NCBI GenBank assembly: GCA_003647375.1
Contig: QMMS01000141.1
Span: 1 to 10,608, forward strand
Direction of reading: 5' to 3'
DNA from: Deltaproteobacteria bacterium
Lineage (GTDB): Bacteria; Desulfobacterota; Desulfobacteria; Desulfobacterales; B30-G6
Length of the DNA: 10,608 nt
A model generated the notes under the pieces. The model saw only the letters and a program-made list of their open reading frames with translations, searched no databases and was not told the DNA's origin. Below, piece by piece: positions 1-8,036 of the stretch. A program made the translations under genes and the position numbers. The first letter of the stretch is position 1; each line of letters begins with the position of its first letter.

Positions 1-1
1 C

Positions 2-2017
2 GAAATTGAGAATATCCGGATATTTAACAAAGAAGGGGAAATCAAATTTTCGAACCGACCATCGGAAGTCGATCTGGTTACCAATATCAAGGCCGAAGCC
101 TGTGATATCTGTCACCGCTCAGAACCACCTCTTTCCGAACTTGATCTTCATCAAAGAACACGTATATTCAACGATGCCGGGGGATCTCGATTCCTCGGTA
201 TCATCAGTCCTATCCGCAACGAACCGGGTTGCTCCACCGACGACTGTCATGTTCACCCCCAGGGAAAGAAAATTCTAGGTGCCCTTGACCTGGTGGTCTC
301 TCTAAAAGAAACAGACAAAGGCCTGTATCAACTCCAACGGGGTATCATCGGCATGTCCATCTCCGTTTTTCTTCTCACGTCTACGATTATCTGTTTCTTC
401 GTGTTCCGGTTTGTCAATCACCCCGTTAAAAAACTCATTCACCGTACACGTGAAATTGCCAGGGGCGACTATGACAGCAAAAACCCGCTGGTACAGAAGG
501 ATGAAATGGGGCAGTTAGGGGATGCCATCGATAAAATGGGATTTGAAATCGCCGAGCATGAAACAGCCCTCAACAAGCAGCGGGATGAATATATGCAGCT
601 GTTTGAACAGGTACCCTGTCTCATTACCGTGCAGAATCGGAATTTCAAACTGCTGCGTTATAATAAAGAGTTCTCGGATCGTTTCGACCCCGTTCCCGGG
701 GATTTCTGCTACCACGCCTACAAAGGCCGCTCGAAAAAGTGTGAGCGCTGTCCGGTTGAATGGACGTTTGCCGATGGAAAATCTTACTCAACTGAAGAAA
801 CCGGTGTCGACAAGGACGGCAGCATCAAACACTGGATCGTTTGGACATCGCCCATTGTCAACGACAAGGGCGAGGTTGTTGCCGCCATGGAAATCTCTCA
901 CGACATTTCAGAACGGCGGCAACTCGAAGTCGATCTGGAAAAGTCGGAAAAGAAATATCATGCTATCTTCAGCAACATACCCAATCCGGTGTTTGTACTC
1001 GACATCCAGACCCTCACGATCCTGGACTGTAACATGAGTGCGGAGTCGGTATATGGATTTACAACCGGTGACCTTATCGATAGTCCCTTTCTGAACCTGT
1101 TCCGTAAAGAAGAAAAAAACATCTATGCCGCAAGGCTAAAGACAGATACCATCATTAACCAGGCCAAACATCTGACAAAAACCGGCAAGGAGCTTTATGT
1201 CAATATTCGCGTATCCCTCTCCGAATATTCTGAACAGGAGGTCCTCCTGGTCACCACCAGCGACATCACCAAACGCCTGGAGGCGGAACAGCAACTAATC
1301 CAGGCCAGCAAAATGGCCACACTGGGCGAGATGGCAACGGGCGTTGCCCACGAACTCAACCAGCCATTGTCTGTCATAAAAACGGCTTCCAGTTTCCTGG
1401 TCAAAAAGATTGACAGCAAGCAGTCTATACAGGAAGATATTTTGACGACCATGCTCACAAAGGTGGATAAAAATGTGGACAGGGCTGCCAAAATCATCAA
1501 TCACATGCGACAGTTTGCCAGAAAGACAGACAAGGCAATGGAGAAAATCTCCATCAATGACGTCCTCGTGAATGCATTCGAAATTTTCAGCCAGCAGCTG
1601 AAAGTCAGAGGGATCGCGGTGGTCAAGAATATGAGCCGGACCTTACCCAAGATCCATGCCGACCCGGATCGTCTTGAACAGGTAATCATCAATCTCCTGC
1701 TCAATGCCAGGGATGCCATCGAAGAGAAGTTAACTGCTCCAGGCAAAGCCGGTCATGAAGAACGGATTACGCTCCGAACCTACACGGATGGCGTGCGGGT
1801 TATCGCCGAGGTCTGCGACACGGGCATCGGCATCCCAAAACATGTTGCGGACAAAATTTTTGAACCTTTTTTCACCACCAAGGAAGTAGGTAAGGGTACC
1901 GGGTTAGGCCTCTCGATTAGCTACGGCATTGTCAAGGACTGCGGGGGGACGATCAAGGCCTTGCCCAATAAGGATCAGGGTACCTGCTTTATTATGTCGT
2001 TTCCGGTGCCGCAATGA
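2..2017 (+). CDS. Membrane sensor histidine kinase with heme-c-like sensor domain (5' partial)
   Basis: The frame is open from base 2, so the gene begins before the window; 671 residues are visible. A GTG at 293 would give a shorter protein but would cut off a domain that continues in frame. Order in the visible fragment: extracytoplasmic domain (about 1-113) with CDICH (34-38, a CXXCH motif) and CSTDDCH (77-83, CX4CH); one membrane segment (about 114-138); HAMP (139-189); a PAS domain with C236, C247 and C250; a second PAS (about 320-425); HisKA with H450 in [10 protein letters not shown]; HATPase with N568 (N box), DTGIGIP (606-612) and GTGLGL (632-637). All kinase motifs are intact. It should autophosphorylate in response to a periplasmic signal, plausibly redox or a ligand bound at heme (inference). 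It overlaps the next gene by ATGA, so the two are probably translationally coupled and its partner is that REC-kinase. Kinase call is certain; heme attachment is inferred from motifs. Confidence 0.93.
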   Translation, partial: EIENIRIFNKEGEIKFSNRPSEVDLVTNIKAEACDICHRSEPPLSELDLHQRTRIFNDAGGSRFLGIISPIRNEPGCSTDDCHVHPQGKKILGALDLVVSLKETDKGLYQLQRGIIGMSISVFLLTSTIICFFVFRFVNHPVKKLIHRTREIARGDYDSKNPLVQKDEMGQLGDAIDKMGFEIAEHETALNKQRDEYMQLFEQVPCLITVQNRNFKLLRYNKEFSDRFDPVPGDFCYHAYKGRSKKCERCPVEWTFADGKSYSTEETGVDKDGSIKHWIVWTSPIVNDKGEVVAAMEISHDISERRQLEVDLEKSEKKYHAIFSNIPNPVFVLDIQTLTILDCNMSAESVYGFTTGDLIDSPFLNLFRKEEKNIYAARLKTDTIINQAKHLTKTGKELYVNIRVSLSEYSEQEVLLVTTSDITKRLEAEQQLIQASKMATLGEMATGVAHELNQPLSVIKTASSFLVKKIDSKQSIQEDILTTMLTKVDKNVDRAAKIINHMRQFARKTDKAMEKISINDVLVNAFEIFSQQLKVRGIAVVKNMSRTLPKIHADPDRLEQVIINLLLNARDAIEEKLTAPGKAGHEERITLRTYTDGVRVIAEVCDTGIGIPKHVADKIFEPFFTTKEVGKGTGLGLSISYGIVKDCGGTIKALPNKDQGTCFIMSFPVPQ

Positions 2018-3174
2018 ACACATCCCAAGACAATAAAAAAATTCTCCTGGTAGACGACGAAAAAGATATCCGCGAGGTTCTGGAAATTACGTTGTCAGAC
2101 ATGGGATATCAGGTATTGACAGCCGATAATGGTGAAGCAGCATGGAAAACCTTTAAGACGGAGGGACCACCCATTGTTCTGACCGATATCAAGATGCCGG
2201 TCATGGACGGCATCGAGCTCCTGCAGCGAATCAAGCGTGAAAATCCCGAAGCGGAAGTCATCATGATCACCGGTCATGGTGATATGGATCTGGCCATCAA
2301 GAGTCTGAAGCACCACGCCAGTGATTTTATTACCAAGCCCATCAATGTCGACGCGCTCGAAATCTCCCTGAAAAGGGTCGAAGAAAAGATTATCACTCGG
2401 AAACAACTCCAGGAATACACCGAAAACCTTGAACGACTCATCCGCGAAAAAACCGAACTTCAGGACAACCTCTCAAACCTGGGCCTTATGGTAGGATCTA
2501 TTTCACACGGGATCAAAGGGTTGCTCACCGGCCTGGATGGTGGTCTCTATCTACTCGAATCAGGTTTAAAGGCCAACGACCTCATGAAAATCGGGGAAGG
2601 CGGCGATATCCTCAAAATGATGGTGGAGCGGATTCGACGGATGGTAAGCGACATCCTGTTCTACGCAAAAGAGAGAAATCTGAGGCGTGACGAGGTTGAC
2701 ATTCTCACCTTTGCCAATGATGTGCTGAGGGTCGTTGAACCCAAAAGCAAAACATTGAACATCGCCCTGATAAAAAATTTCGATCTCTCTGCCGACAAAG
2801 TTCATATCGATGCCGGATTTGTCCACTCCGCCCTCATCAACATCCTCGAAAATGCCATAGATGCCTGCATCAGGAACGACAGAAAGAAAAATCACAAAAT
2901 AGTATTTTCGGTCAAGAATGACGAAAAGCATCTTTTCTTTATTGTCAGTGACAACGGTATCGGGATGGACACCGAGACCCGGGACAACCTGTTTACACTC
3001 TTTTTCTCTTCAAAAGGCCATGAGGGAACCGGACTGGGGCTCTTTCTTTCCAACAAGATCATCGCTCAGCACGGCGGATCCATCAATGTGGATTCCGTAC
3101 AGGGTCAGGGCTCACGGTTTACCATCAAAATTCCCATAAATATTTTACCTGACAATCCTGAGCTTCACAGCTAA
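2014..3174 (+). CDS. Receiver-histidine kinase fusion (REC-HisKA-like-HATPase)
   Basis: 386 residues, cytoplasmic, no membrane segment. An N-terminal receiver (about 8-125) has D14/D15, phosphoacceptor D58, T86 and K108. A coiled linker (about 128-155) leads to a dimerisation/phosphotransfer region with H165 in SISHGIKGLLTG, then a HATPase with N280 (N box), DNGIGMD (313-319) and GTGLGL (338-343). The ATG lies inside the stop of the upstream heme-sensor kinase (ATGA), with no good Shine-Dalgarno of its own, so translation is probably coupled. The upstream kinase likely phosphorylates D58, which would then control the second kinase module (inference). Oddity: the H box has Gly at H+1 and Gly at H+4, where HisKA proteins normally carry Glu/Asp and Asn/Thr, so its autokinase or phosphatase chemistry may differ. 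No separate output domain is visible; a downstream regulator must lie elsewhere. Confidence 0.92.
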   Translation: MNTSQDNKKILLVDDEKDIREVLEITLSDMGYQVLTADNGEAAWKTFKTEGPPIVLTDIKMPVMDGIELLQRIKRENPEAEVIMITGHGDMDLAIKSLKHHASDFITKPINVDALEISLKRVEEKIITRKQLQEYTENLERLIREKTELQDNLSNLGLMVGSISHGIKGLLTGLDGGLYLLESGLKANDLMKIGEGGDILKMMVERIRRMVSDILFYAKERNLRRDEVDILTFANDVLRVVEPKSKTLNIALIKNFDLSADKVHIDAGFVHSALINILENAIDACIRNDRKKNHKIVFSVKNDEKHLFFIVSDNGIGMDTETRDNLFTLFFSSKGHEGTGLGLFLSNKIIAQHGGSINVDSVQGQGSRFTIKIPINILPDNPELHS

Positions 3175-3269
3175 AAAAAGATAGAAATAGCAGTATTAAC
3201 AGATAATTATGTATTATAATAACACCCCATTAACTATCCTTTGCCATGTTGTTTATGCAACCTTGGGGG
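3175..3269. other. Convergent intergenic spacer
   Basis: Ninety-five AT-rich bases between the ends of the REC-kinase gene and the converging exported-protein gene. CCCC near 3225 and GGGGG near 3265 could pair at long range, but there is no compact stem with a T-run, so no intrinsic terminator can be supported here. Confidence 0.5.
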
Positions 3270-3779
3270 TTATTCAGCTGCCGCCGTCTCTTTGGCCAAT
3301 TCCTCGGGGTCCATGGTCCAGAAAGGCTTTCCACTTGAAGTCAACCTGACTTTCAATACAAAGTAGTCGCCTTTTTTGATCTTGGATGCCATGAAAATAA
3401 ACTCGTCATTGATTTCCGCCCACGCACCTTTGATTTTTAGCAGGTCGCCTTTTTTGAGTCCGATCTGTTTGCGGCCCAGGTACCATTCCGGGCATATATG
3501 CACCAGTGTCGAATCCCCCTTGGATTCCTCGAGGAGAAGTGCAACACCCGGCGCCATACCCTTGATCGGTACCACTGTCGTTATCTTCTTGACAATGCCC
3601 TTGAGGCGATCCATCTCTGACGTGCTGTAGTACCGGTTGTAGGCGCTGTCCAGTTCCCAGCCGCCCATGTCTTTTTGTTCTCCTGCAAAGGTGGAACCGG
3701 CTCCCATGACGATCATGGCGACAACAGCCAACACCCACCAGCATTTCCTTAACCTGCGAAGTTTCTTCGGTATCATCAT
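3270..3779 (-). CDS. Small exported OB-fold-like protein, function unknown
   Basis: 169 residues. The N-terminus is a typical Sec signal peptide: basic KKLRRLRK, a hydrophobic core (about 14-30), and probable cleavage after STFA (near residue 32); C13 is not in a lipobox. The mature part is mostly short beta-strands with the patterns KGIVKKIT, VALLLEE, KKGDLLKIKGAWAEI and ASKIKKGDYFVLKVR, which suggests a five-stranded OB-like barrel (inference from strand pattern and spacing). A single cysteine sits in VHICPEWYL. The start is supported by AAGGA seven bases upstream of the first of two adjacent ATG codons. It is 124 bases downstream of miaA on the same strand, possibly co-transcribed but with its own ribosome site. 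I do not recognise a named family; a periplasmic ligand- or cofactor-binding role is a guess. Confidence 0.8.
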   Translation of the reverse strand: MMIPKKLRRLRKCWWVLAVVAMIVMGAGSTFAGEQKDMGGWELDSAYNRYYSTSEMDRLKGIVKKITTVVPIKGMAPGVALLLEESKGDSTLVHICPEWYLGRKQIGLKKGDLLKIKGAWAEINDEFIFMASKIKKGDYFVLKVRLTSSGKPFWTMDPEELAKETAAAE

Positions 3780-3903
3780 TGACGTATCCTTATTCTATAC
3801 AAAGTAAATTATATTCATCCTGCTCAGTATGAACTTGCCAGGCAGGGTTGTCAAAGACAATTTCTTGTCCATCCTCCTGTGCGGCATAAGGCGTAAAAGA
3901 CTT
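3780..3903 (-). other. Leader between miaA and the exported protein gene
   Basis: 124 bases. On the minus strand it holds GACAA-GAAA-TTGTC-TTT-GACAA (3848-3869), in which the central TTGTC can pair with either flanking GACAA. A TATAAT-like hexamer lies about 26 bases before the AAGGA ribosome site, but no -35 is convincing. A 25-codon reading frame starts directly at an AGGAGG, with no spacer, so it is not called as a gene. Confidence 0.35.
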
Positions 3904-4854
3904 TTAGATTTTGATTGCTGATGGATCGGTTAAAAATTTTCGAACCCTATTTTCCACATCCTTTGAAACAACCGGGTCTACCCAGACAACCTCCCTGTCG
4001 GCCTTGAACCATGTCATCTGGCGCTTGGCATATCGCCTTGTATCCCGCTTCAATGTCCGGATGGTTTCCGGCCAATCCAGGCACCCGTCCAAAAAATCGA
4101 GCATGTGACGATAGCCGATGGACTGCATGGATTTCAATTCTCTTGAATACCCCGATTCCCGCAGGCGCCTGACCTCATCCAGAAAACCCGCATGGATCAT
4201 CATTTCAACACGCCGATCGATCCGGTCGTAAAGTTGGTCCCGTTCCATATGAAGTCCGAATTTTAGTGTCGTAACCCTGCTTTCCTGAAATCGGTGTTGT
4301 TGTTGATAATCGGAAATGGGTGTTCCCGATGTTTCATACACCTCCAGGGCGCGTACGATGCGATAAACATCATTGACGTGCAATTTCCGCGCAGTTACAG
4401 GATCGACCTGTTTCAGGCGTTCTAAAAGGACCTCTGCCCCCTCTTTTTCGGCCTCCTGCTTCAACCGAATCCGAATCTCTTTGTCCGTAGGCCGCGCATC
4501 AAACAAGCCATAAATTAGAGACTTGATATAGAGGCCCGTACCCCCCACCACGAACGGCAATACCTGCCGCGCCTGCAACGCTATCACAATTGAAAGCGAT
4601 AGGGTGGCGTAAGTCTCCGCATCGAATGGTTCGTCCGGATCGACGATATCCACCATGTGATGGCGAACCACCGATCGTTCCAACGGGGTCGGCTTGGCTG
4701 TGCCGATATCCATGTGCCGGTATACCTGCATGGAGTCCGCACCGATGATTTCTCCCTGGAACACCTTTGCCAGTTCCAGGGCAAAAGATGTCTTGCCGAT
4801 TCCGGTCGGCCCGCAGATGATGATCCCCATTGGCTTTGATTGAAAAGATTCCAT
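3904..4854 (-). CDS. miaA: tRNA dimethylallyltransferase MiaA
   Basis: Transfers a dimethylallyl group from DMAPP to N6 of A37 in tRNAs reading UNN codons, the first step to ms2i6A; cytoplasmic. From the ATG at 4854 the protein has 316 residues, the usual size for the family. Visible motifs: P-loop GPTGIGKT (15-22), the ADSMQVYRHMDIGTAKPT signature, VGGTGLYIKSL, the conserved IGYRHM segment, and RRYAKRQMTWFK near the C-terminus. The frame is open to a TTG at 4920, which would add 22 residues unlike the family N-terminus, so I chose ATG 4854. A further ATG eight codons downstream, directly before the P-loop strand, is also possible. The ribosome site is weak. It is divergent from the kinase at 5121 and unrelated to the signalling genes in function; no catalytic residue appears missing. 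Confidence 0.96.
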   Translation of the reverse strand: MESFQSKPMGIIICGPTGIGKTSFALELAKVFQGEIIGADSMQVYRHMDIGTAKPTPLERSVVRHHMVDIVDPDEPFDAETYATLSLSIVIALQARQVLPFVVGGTGLYIKSLIYGLFDARPTDKEIRIRLKQEAEKEGAEVLLERLKQVDPVTARKLHVNDVYRIVRALEVYETSGTPISDYQQQHRFQESRVTTLKFGLHMERDQLYDRIDRRVEMMIHAGFLDEVRRLRESGYSRELKSMQSIGYRHMLDFLDGCLDWPETIRTLKRDTRRYAKRQMTWFKADREVVWVDPVVSKDVENRVRKFLTDPSAIKI

Positions 4855-5120
4855 CAAAATCGTCTCGTTTCCACGTCGGGCCACACCTGTTTGAAATTTA
4901 TTCAGAATAATAGTATACAAAGTATGAGAGTCAGGGTCAAGGGTCGAGGAGCAAGCTCCTAAGCTGTTAGCTCTTGGCCCTTAGCTGTTGGCAGGTTATC
5001 AACCAGGGATAGGAGCAAACAGCTAACAGCTGACAACCGCCAGGTTGTCCAGTGACAGGTAAAGGCGAGAATGAATTCATTATTTAATCGTAACAATTAA
5101 TCATTGGACCGGAGAATCTT
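4855..5120. other. Divergent intergenic region, miaA / Rossmann-kinase
   Basis: 266 bases (the miaA-proximal 66 are in frame with miaA if its TTG start were used). The centre (4948-5049) is a cluster of palindromes. A weak sigma-70-like pair, TTGTCC (5045) and GAGAAT (5067) spaced 16, points toward the kinase at 5121 but matches only 4 of 6 bases in each box. No -24/-12 element is visible. The kinase start is fixed by GGAGA at 5111-5115, five bases before the ATG. Confidence 0.4.
4948..5049. repeat. Palindrome cluster (AGCTGTTAGCT type)
   Basis: Contains GGAGC-AA-GCTCC (4948-4959), an 11-bp perfect inverted repeat AGCTGTTAGCT (4962-4972) / AGCTAACAGCT (5021-5031), a related TTAGCTGTTGGC (4981-4992), and a perfect 7-bp hairpin GACAACC-GCCA-GGTTGTC (5032-5049). 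The copies vary on one short theme, typical of dispersed intergenic palindromic repeats rather than a single operator. A regulatory role for the divergent genes is possible but not shown. Confidence 0.6.
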
Positions 5121-6560
5121 ATGAACATCGCAGTCATCGGGGGTGGTACAAAATGCGCCCAGCTATTGAACATCATCAATCAGCATCAATTTAAAGAAAT
5201 CCACCCCAAGGTAGTTGGGGTTGCAGATCTGAAATCCGATGCCCCGGGCCTGCTACTGGCCAAAGCAAAAGGGCTCTTCACCACCAATAACTACGAGGAC
5301 CTGTTTGCCCGAGATGATATCGATCTTATCATAGAGCTCACCGGTAACACGGACATCATCAACGACATCCTTGAAAAAAAGGGACCGGACGTCCGCGCCA
5401 TCTCCTCCCGAACCGCACAGCTTTTCTGGGAAATCGCCCGCGTGTCCACCAAGCAGAAGAAGACCAGGCAGGAGCTTTACGAAGCCAACGCCCTGTATAA
5501 AACGATGATCAACGAACTGATCCAGGAGGATGTTCTCGTCATCGGGCATGACTACCGTATCATCGACGTGAACAATACCGTCCTGAACCGACTGGGGCTC
5601 AAAAGAGAAGAGGTGGTGGGCAAATTCTGCTATGAAATTACCCATCGCCAGTCCTTTCCATGTTCCGGAAAACAGCACCCCTGCCCTTTGTTAAAAACCA
5701 TGGAAACCATCGAGCCATCCCAAACCACCCACATTCACAGAGACAAGAACAACAAGGAAATATACTACTCCATCTCCACCTATCCACTCATCGAAGACGG
5801 TGACATATTCGGAGTGGTGGAGATATCGAGAGACATCACCGGTGAAATCAACGTTCAGAAGGCCATGATGCAGCAGGAAAAACTGGCATCCATCGGGCGG
5901 CTTTCGGCGGGTGTTGCCCATGAAATCAATAATCCCCTCACCACCATCTTAACAACATCCATGCTGCTCCAGGAAGAGACCCAACCCGAAGACCCCATGT
6001 ACGCGGAACTGGAAACCATTGCCAAGGAAACCCTGAGATGCCGAAAGATTGTCACCAGTCTGCTCGATTTTGCCCGGCAGACCAAACCAGACAAAAAAGA
6101 ACACAATCTCAACGACATCATCAAGGAAAGCCTTCTACTGGCAAAAAAGCAGGCGGCATTCAAGGATGTGTCCGTAGAGCAGGACCTGGCATCCAAATTA
6201 CCGCGTGTTCTCGTGGACAAGGGCCAGATTCAGCAATCGCTTATCAACCTAGTGCTAAACGCCATCGCAGCCACATCTTCAGGTGGTTATGTACGGGTCC
6301 TTACCCGGTACGTTCCTGAAAACCGTAAAATTCATGTGGCCGTAGCCGACAACGGAGAGGGCATCTCCGAAAACAACTTGATAAAAATTTTTGACCCGTT
6401 CTTTACAACCAAGGATGACGGCAGTGGCCTCGGGCTTGCCATTACGCACGGCATCATCGAACAGCACAACGGATCCATTGAGGCCGAAAGCAAGCTTGGG
6501 CATGGAACGACCTTTACCATCAAGCTCCCCCTGGCAAAGGACAACGTTCATGAACACTGA
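5121..6560 (+). CDS. Soluble Rossmann-PAS-histidine kinase fusion
   Basis: 479 residues, no signal peptide or membrane segment. Residues 1-about 108 look like an NAD(P)-binding Rossmann domain of the homoserine-dehydrogenase/dihydrodipicolinate-reductase type: MNIAVIGGGT with a glycine-rich loop at 7-9, D36 at the end of the second strand (VVGVADLK), then DIDLIIELTGN. A helical linker (about 105-130) leads to PAS (130-240) with C170, C181 and C188, HisKA with H267 in GVAHEINNPL, and HATPase with N380, DNGEGI (410-415) and GSGLGL (434-439). Kinase motifs are complete. GGAGA five bases before the ATG supports the start. Its last 11 bases overlap the NtrC-type regulator, so that regulator is the probable partner. 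The likely signal is a nucleotide cofactor, its redox state, or a metal/redox centre on the PAS cysteines (inference); no dehydrogenase catalytic domain follows the Rossmann part. Confidence 0.93.
   Translation: MNIAVIGGGTKCAQLLNIINQHQFKEIHPKVVGVADLKSDAPGLLLAKAKGLFTTNNYEDLFARDDIDLIIELTGNTDIINDILEKKGPDVRAISSRTAQLFWEIARVSTKQKKTRQELYEANALYKTMINELIQEDVLVIGHDYRIIDVNNTVLNRLGLKREEVVGKFCYEITHRQSFPCSGKQHPCPLLKTMETIEPSQTTHIHRDKNNKEIYYSISTYPLIEDGDIFGVVEISRDITGEINVQKAMMQQEKLASIGRLSAGVAHEINNPLTTILTTSMLLQEETQPEDPMYAELETIAKETLRCRKIVTSLLDFARQTKPDKKEHNLNDIIKESLLLAKKQAAFKDVSVEQDLASKLPRVLVDKGQIQQSLINLVLNAIAATSSGGYVRVLTRYVPENRKIHVAVADNGEGISENNLIKIFDPFFTTKDDGSGLGLAITHGIIEQHNGSIEAESKLGHGTTFTIKLPLAKDNVHEH
6537..6541 (+). 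promoter_or_regulatory. Ribosome binding site deciding the regulator start
   Basis: AAGGA lies eight bases before ATG 6550. The regulator's frame is open further upstream (to an ATG at 6391), but only the 6550 start gives the normal receiver N-terminus (PRILIVDDE), so the longer start is rejected. Confidence 0.75.
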
Positions 6561-7980
6561 ACAGCCGCGGATCCTCATTGTGGACGATGAACCGAACATC
6601 TGCCAAAGCTGCGTCAAAATCCTCTCCAAACAAGGCCATCATGTCCAATACGCATTAAACGGATATGATGCACTGAAAATGATGGCGGATGAACCGTTCT
6701 GTGTCATCGTCACTGATCTCAAGATGAGCCGCCTGGGTGGCATGGAGTTGCTTCACAGGGTCAAAAAAACCTATCCGGATACCCACGTCATCATCATCAC
6801 CGGGTATGCCAGTGTAGCCTCGGCCGTGGAAGTGATGAAGATGGGGGCCTATGATTATCTCCCCAAACCCTTTACACCTCACGAGCTCCGAGCGGTTGTT
6901 CACCAGGCCTTGACGGACATGGAACAACAGCATCAAAACCAAAATCTGCAAAAACAGATCAGTCAAAAAAAAATCACCTCCCACCAGCTCATCGGCAGCA
7001 GCCCCAAAATCAGGAAAGTCATCTCCATGGTCGAAAAGGTAGCACCTACAGATGCCACGGTTCTGGTAACCGGCGAAAGTGGTACCGGAAAGGAGTTGAT
7101 TTCCAGAGCAGTCCATGCAAACAGCAAGCGGAATTCAAATGTATTCTTTGCGGTGGATTGTGGCACCCTGTCCGGAAACCTTCTCGAGAGTGAGCTCTTC
7201 GGCCATAGCAAGGGCGCCTTTACCGGCGCCCACCGGCAAAAGGAAGGCATTTTCTCACTGGCAAACAAGGGGACTGTTTTCCTGGATGAAATCAGCAATA
7301 TCAGCATGGAAGTCCAGGCGAAGCTCCTTAGGTTCCTGGAAACACGTGAATTTCTGCCCCTGGGCGGGACATCACCCAAGAAAGTAGATGTTCGCCTCAT
7401 ATTTGCCACCAATACCCATCTCGAGAATATGGTGTCCGAAGGATCGTTCAGGGAGGATTTTTATTATCGCATCTATGTCTATCCTATTATCATCCCGCCT
7501 CTAAGGGAAAGAAAGATGGATATCCTCCCCATTGCCTACCATTTCATCAAGCAGTTCGGGCAGTCCATGAAAAAAAAGATCAGTGGTCTCGACGATGCCG
7601 CCATCAGCCGTCTGCTGGCATTTGATTGGCCCGGAAATGTCAGGCAGCTCCGGAATGTGATCGAACGGGCCATCATTCTCTGCGACAAGGACATCATTGG
7701 TATCCAGGACCTGCCGCTTCTGGGCGAAATCGGCGACCTGGAAAACCTGGTGGAACACACACCATCCACCAACGAAGAGCTCAAAGCCATAAAAAAAGAG
7801 ATTCGCCGGAAAGCCGTACAAAAAGTTGAAAAAAATTTCATCCTCAAGGCCCTGATAAACAACGACTGGAATGTCACCCACGCCAGTGAAAAAACCGGCC
7901 TTCAACGCACCAACTTTCAGAGCTTGATGAAAAAATACGGAATTACTCTGCCGGGTCGCTCCCAAAACAAGAAAAGATGA
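6550..7980 (+). CDS. NtrC-family sigma-54-dependent response regulator
   Basis: 476 residues. Receiver (1-about 122): D12/D13, phosphoacceptor D56, T84, K106. AAA+ domain (about 146-385): Walker A GESGTGKE (175-182), sigma-54-contacting GAFTGA (222-227), Walker B GTVFLDEI (241-248), FREDFYYRI (300-308), and WPGNVRQL (360-367). C-terminal Fis-type helix-turn-helix (about 437-464, NVTHASEKTGLQRTNFQSLM). It should bind upstream sites when phosphorylated and drive sigma-54 RNA polymerase open complex formation. The receiver has DLKMSRLGG where DLKMPxxDG is usual, so the conserved Pro after the phosphorylation site is Ser. It overlaps the Rossmann-PAS kinase gene by 11 bases, making a two-component pair. 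The most likely target in view is the -24/-12 promoter at 8430 upstream of the double-receiver gene (inference); autoregulation or remote targets are also possible. Confidence 0.95.
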   Translation: MNTEQPRILIVDDEPNICQSCVKILSKQGHHVQYALNGYDALKMMADEPFCVIVTDLKMSRLGGMELLHRVKKTYPDTHVIIITGYASVASAVEVMKMGAYDYLPKPFTPHELRAVVHQALTDMEQQHQNQNLQKQISQKKITSHQLIGSSPKIRKVISMVEKVAPTDATVLVTGESGTGKELISRAVHANSKRNSNVFFAVDCGTLSGNLLESELFGHSKGAFTGAHRQKEGIFSLANKGTVFLDEISNISMEVQAKLLRFLETREFLPLGGTSPKKVDVRLIFATNTHLENMVSEGSFREDFYYRIYVYPIIIPPLRERKMDILPIAYHFIKQFGQSMKKKISGLDDAAISRLLAFDWPGNVRQLRNVIERAIILCDKDIIGIQDLPLLGEIGDLENLVEHTPSTNEELKAIKKEIRRKAVQKVEKNFILKALINNDWNVTHASEKTGLQRTNFQSLMKKYGITLPGRSQNKKR

Positions 7981-8014
7981 ACGTCCAACATCGAACGTTG
8001 AACATCGAACATCG
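7980..8014 (+). repeat. Heptamer tandem repeat (AACATCG)
   Basis: Five consecutive 7-base units begin at the last base of the regulator stop codon: AACGTCC, AACATCG, AACGTTG, AACATCG, AACATCG, followed by degenerate copies to about 8031 (AATATTG). The array directly abuts the gene end. Frames running through it (for example from 7977) are repeat translations, not genes. Confidence 0.75.
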
Positions 8015-8036
8015 AATGAAAACGAATATTGAAGAA

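Noticed and set aside
6..278. A 90-codon plus-strand frame at the left edge
   Set aside because: It is a shadow of the kinase frame, which is open from base 2 and encodes the sensor domain with heme motifs.
4855..4920. TTG start for miaA giving 22 extra residues
   Set aside because: The extra part has no family similarity; starting at ATG 4854 gives the usual 316 residues.
6391..6549. Longer start for the NtrC-type regulator
   Set aside because: The added residues lie inside the kinase HATPase coding region in another frame and do not resemble a receiver N-terminus; ATG 6550 has a good ribosome site.
7980..8031. CRISPR-like array
   Set aside because: Units are 7 bases with no spacers and no cas genes nearby.
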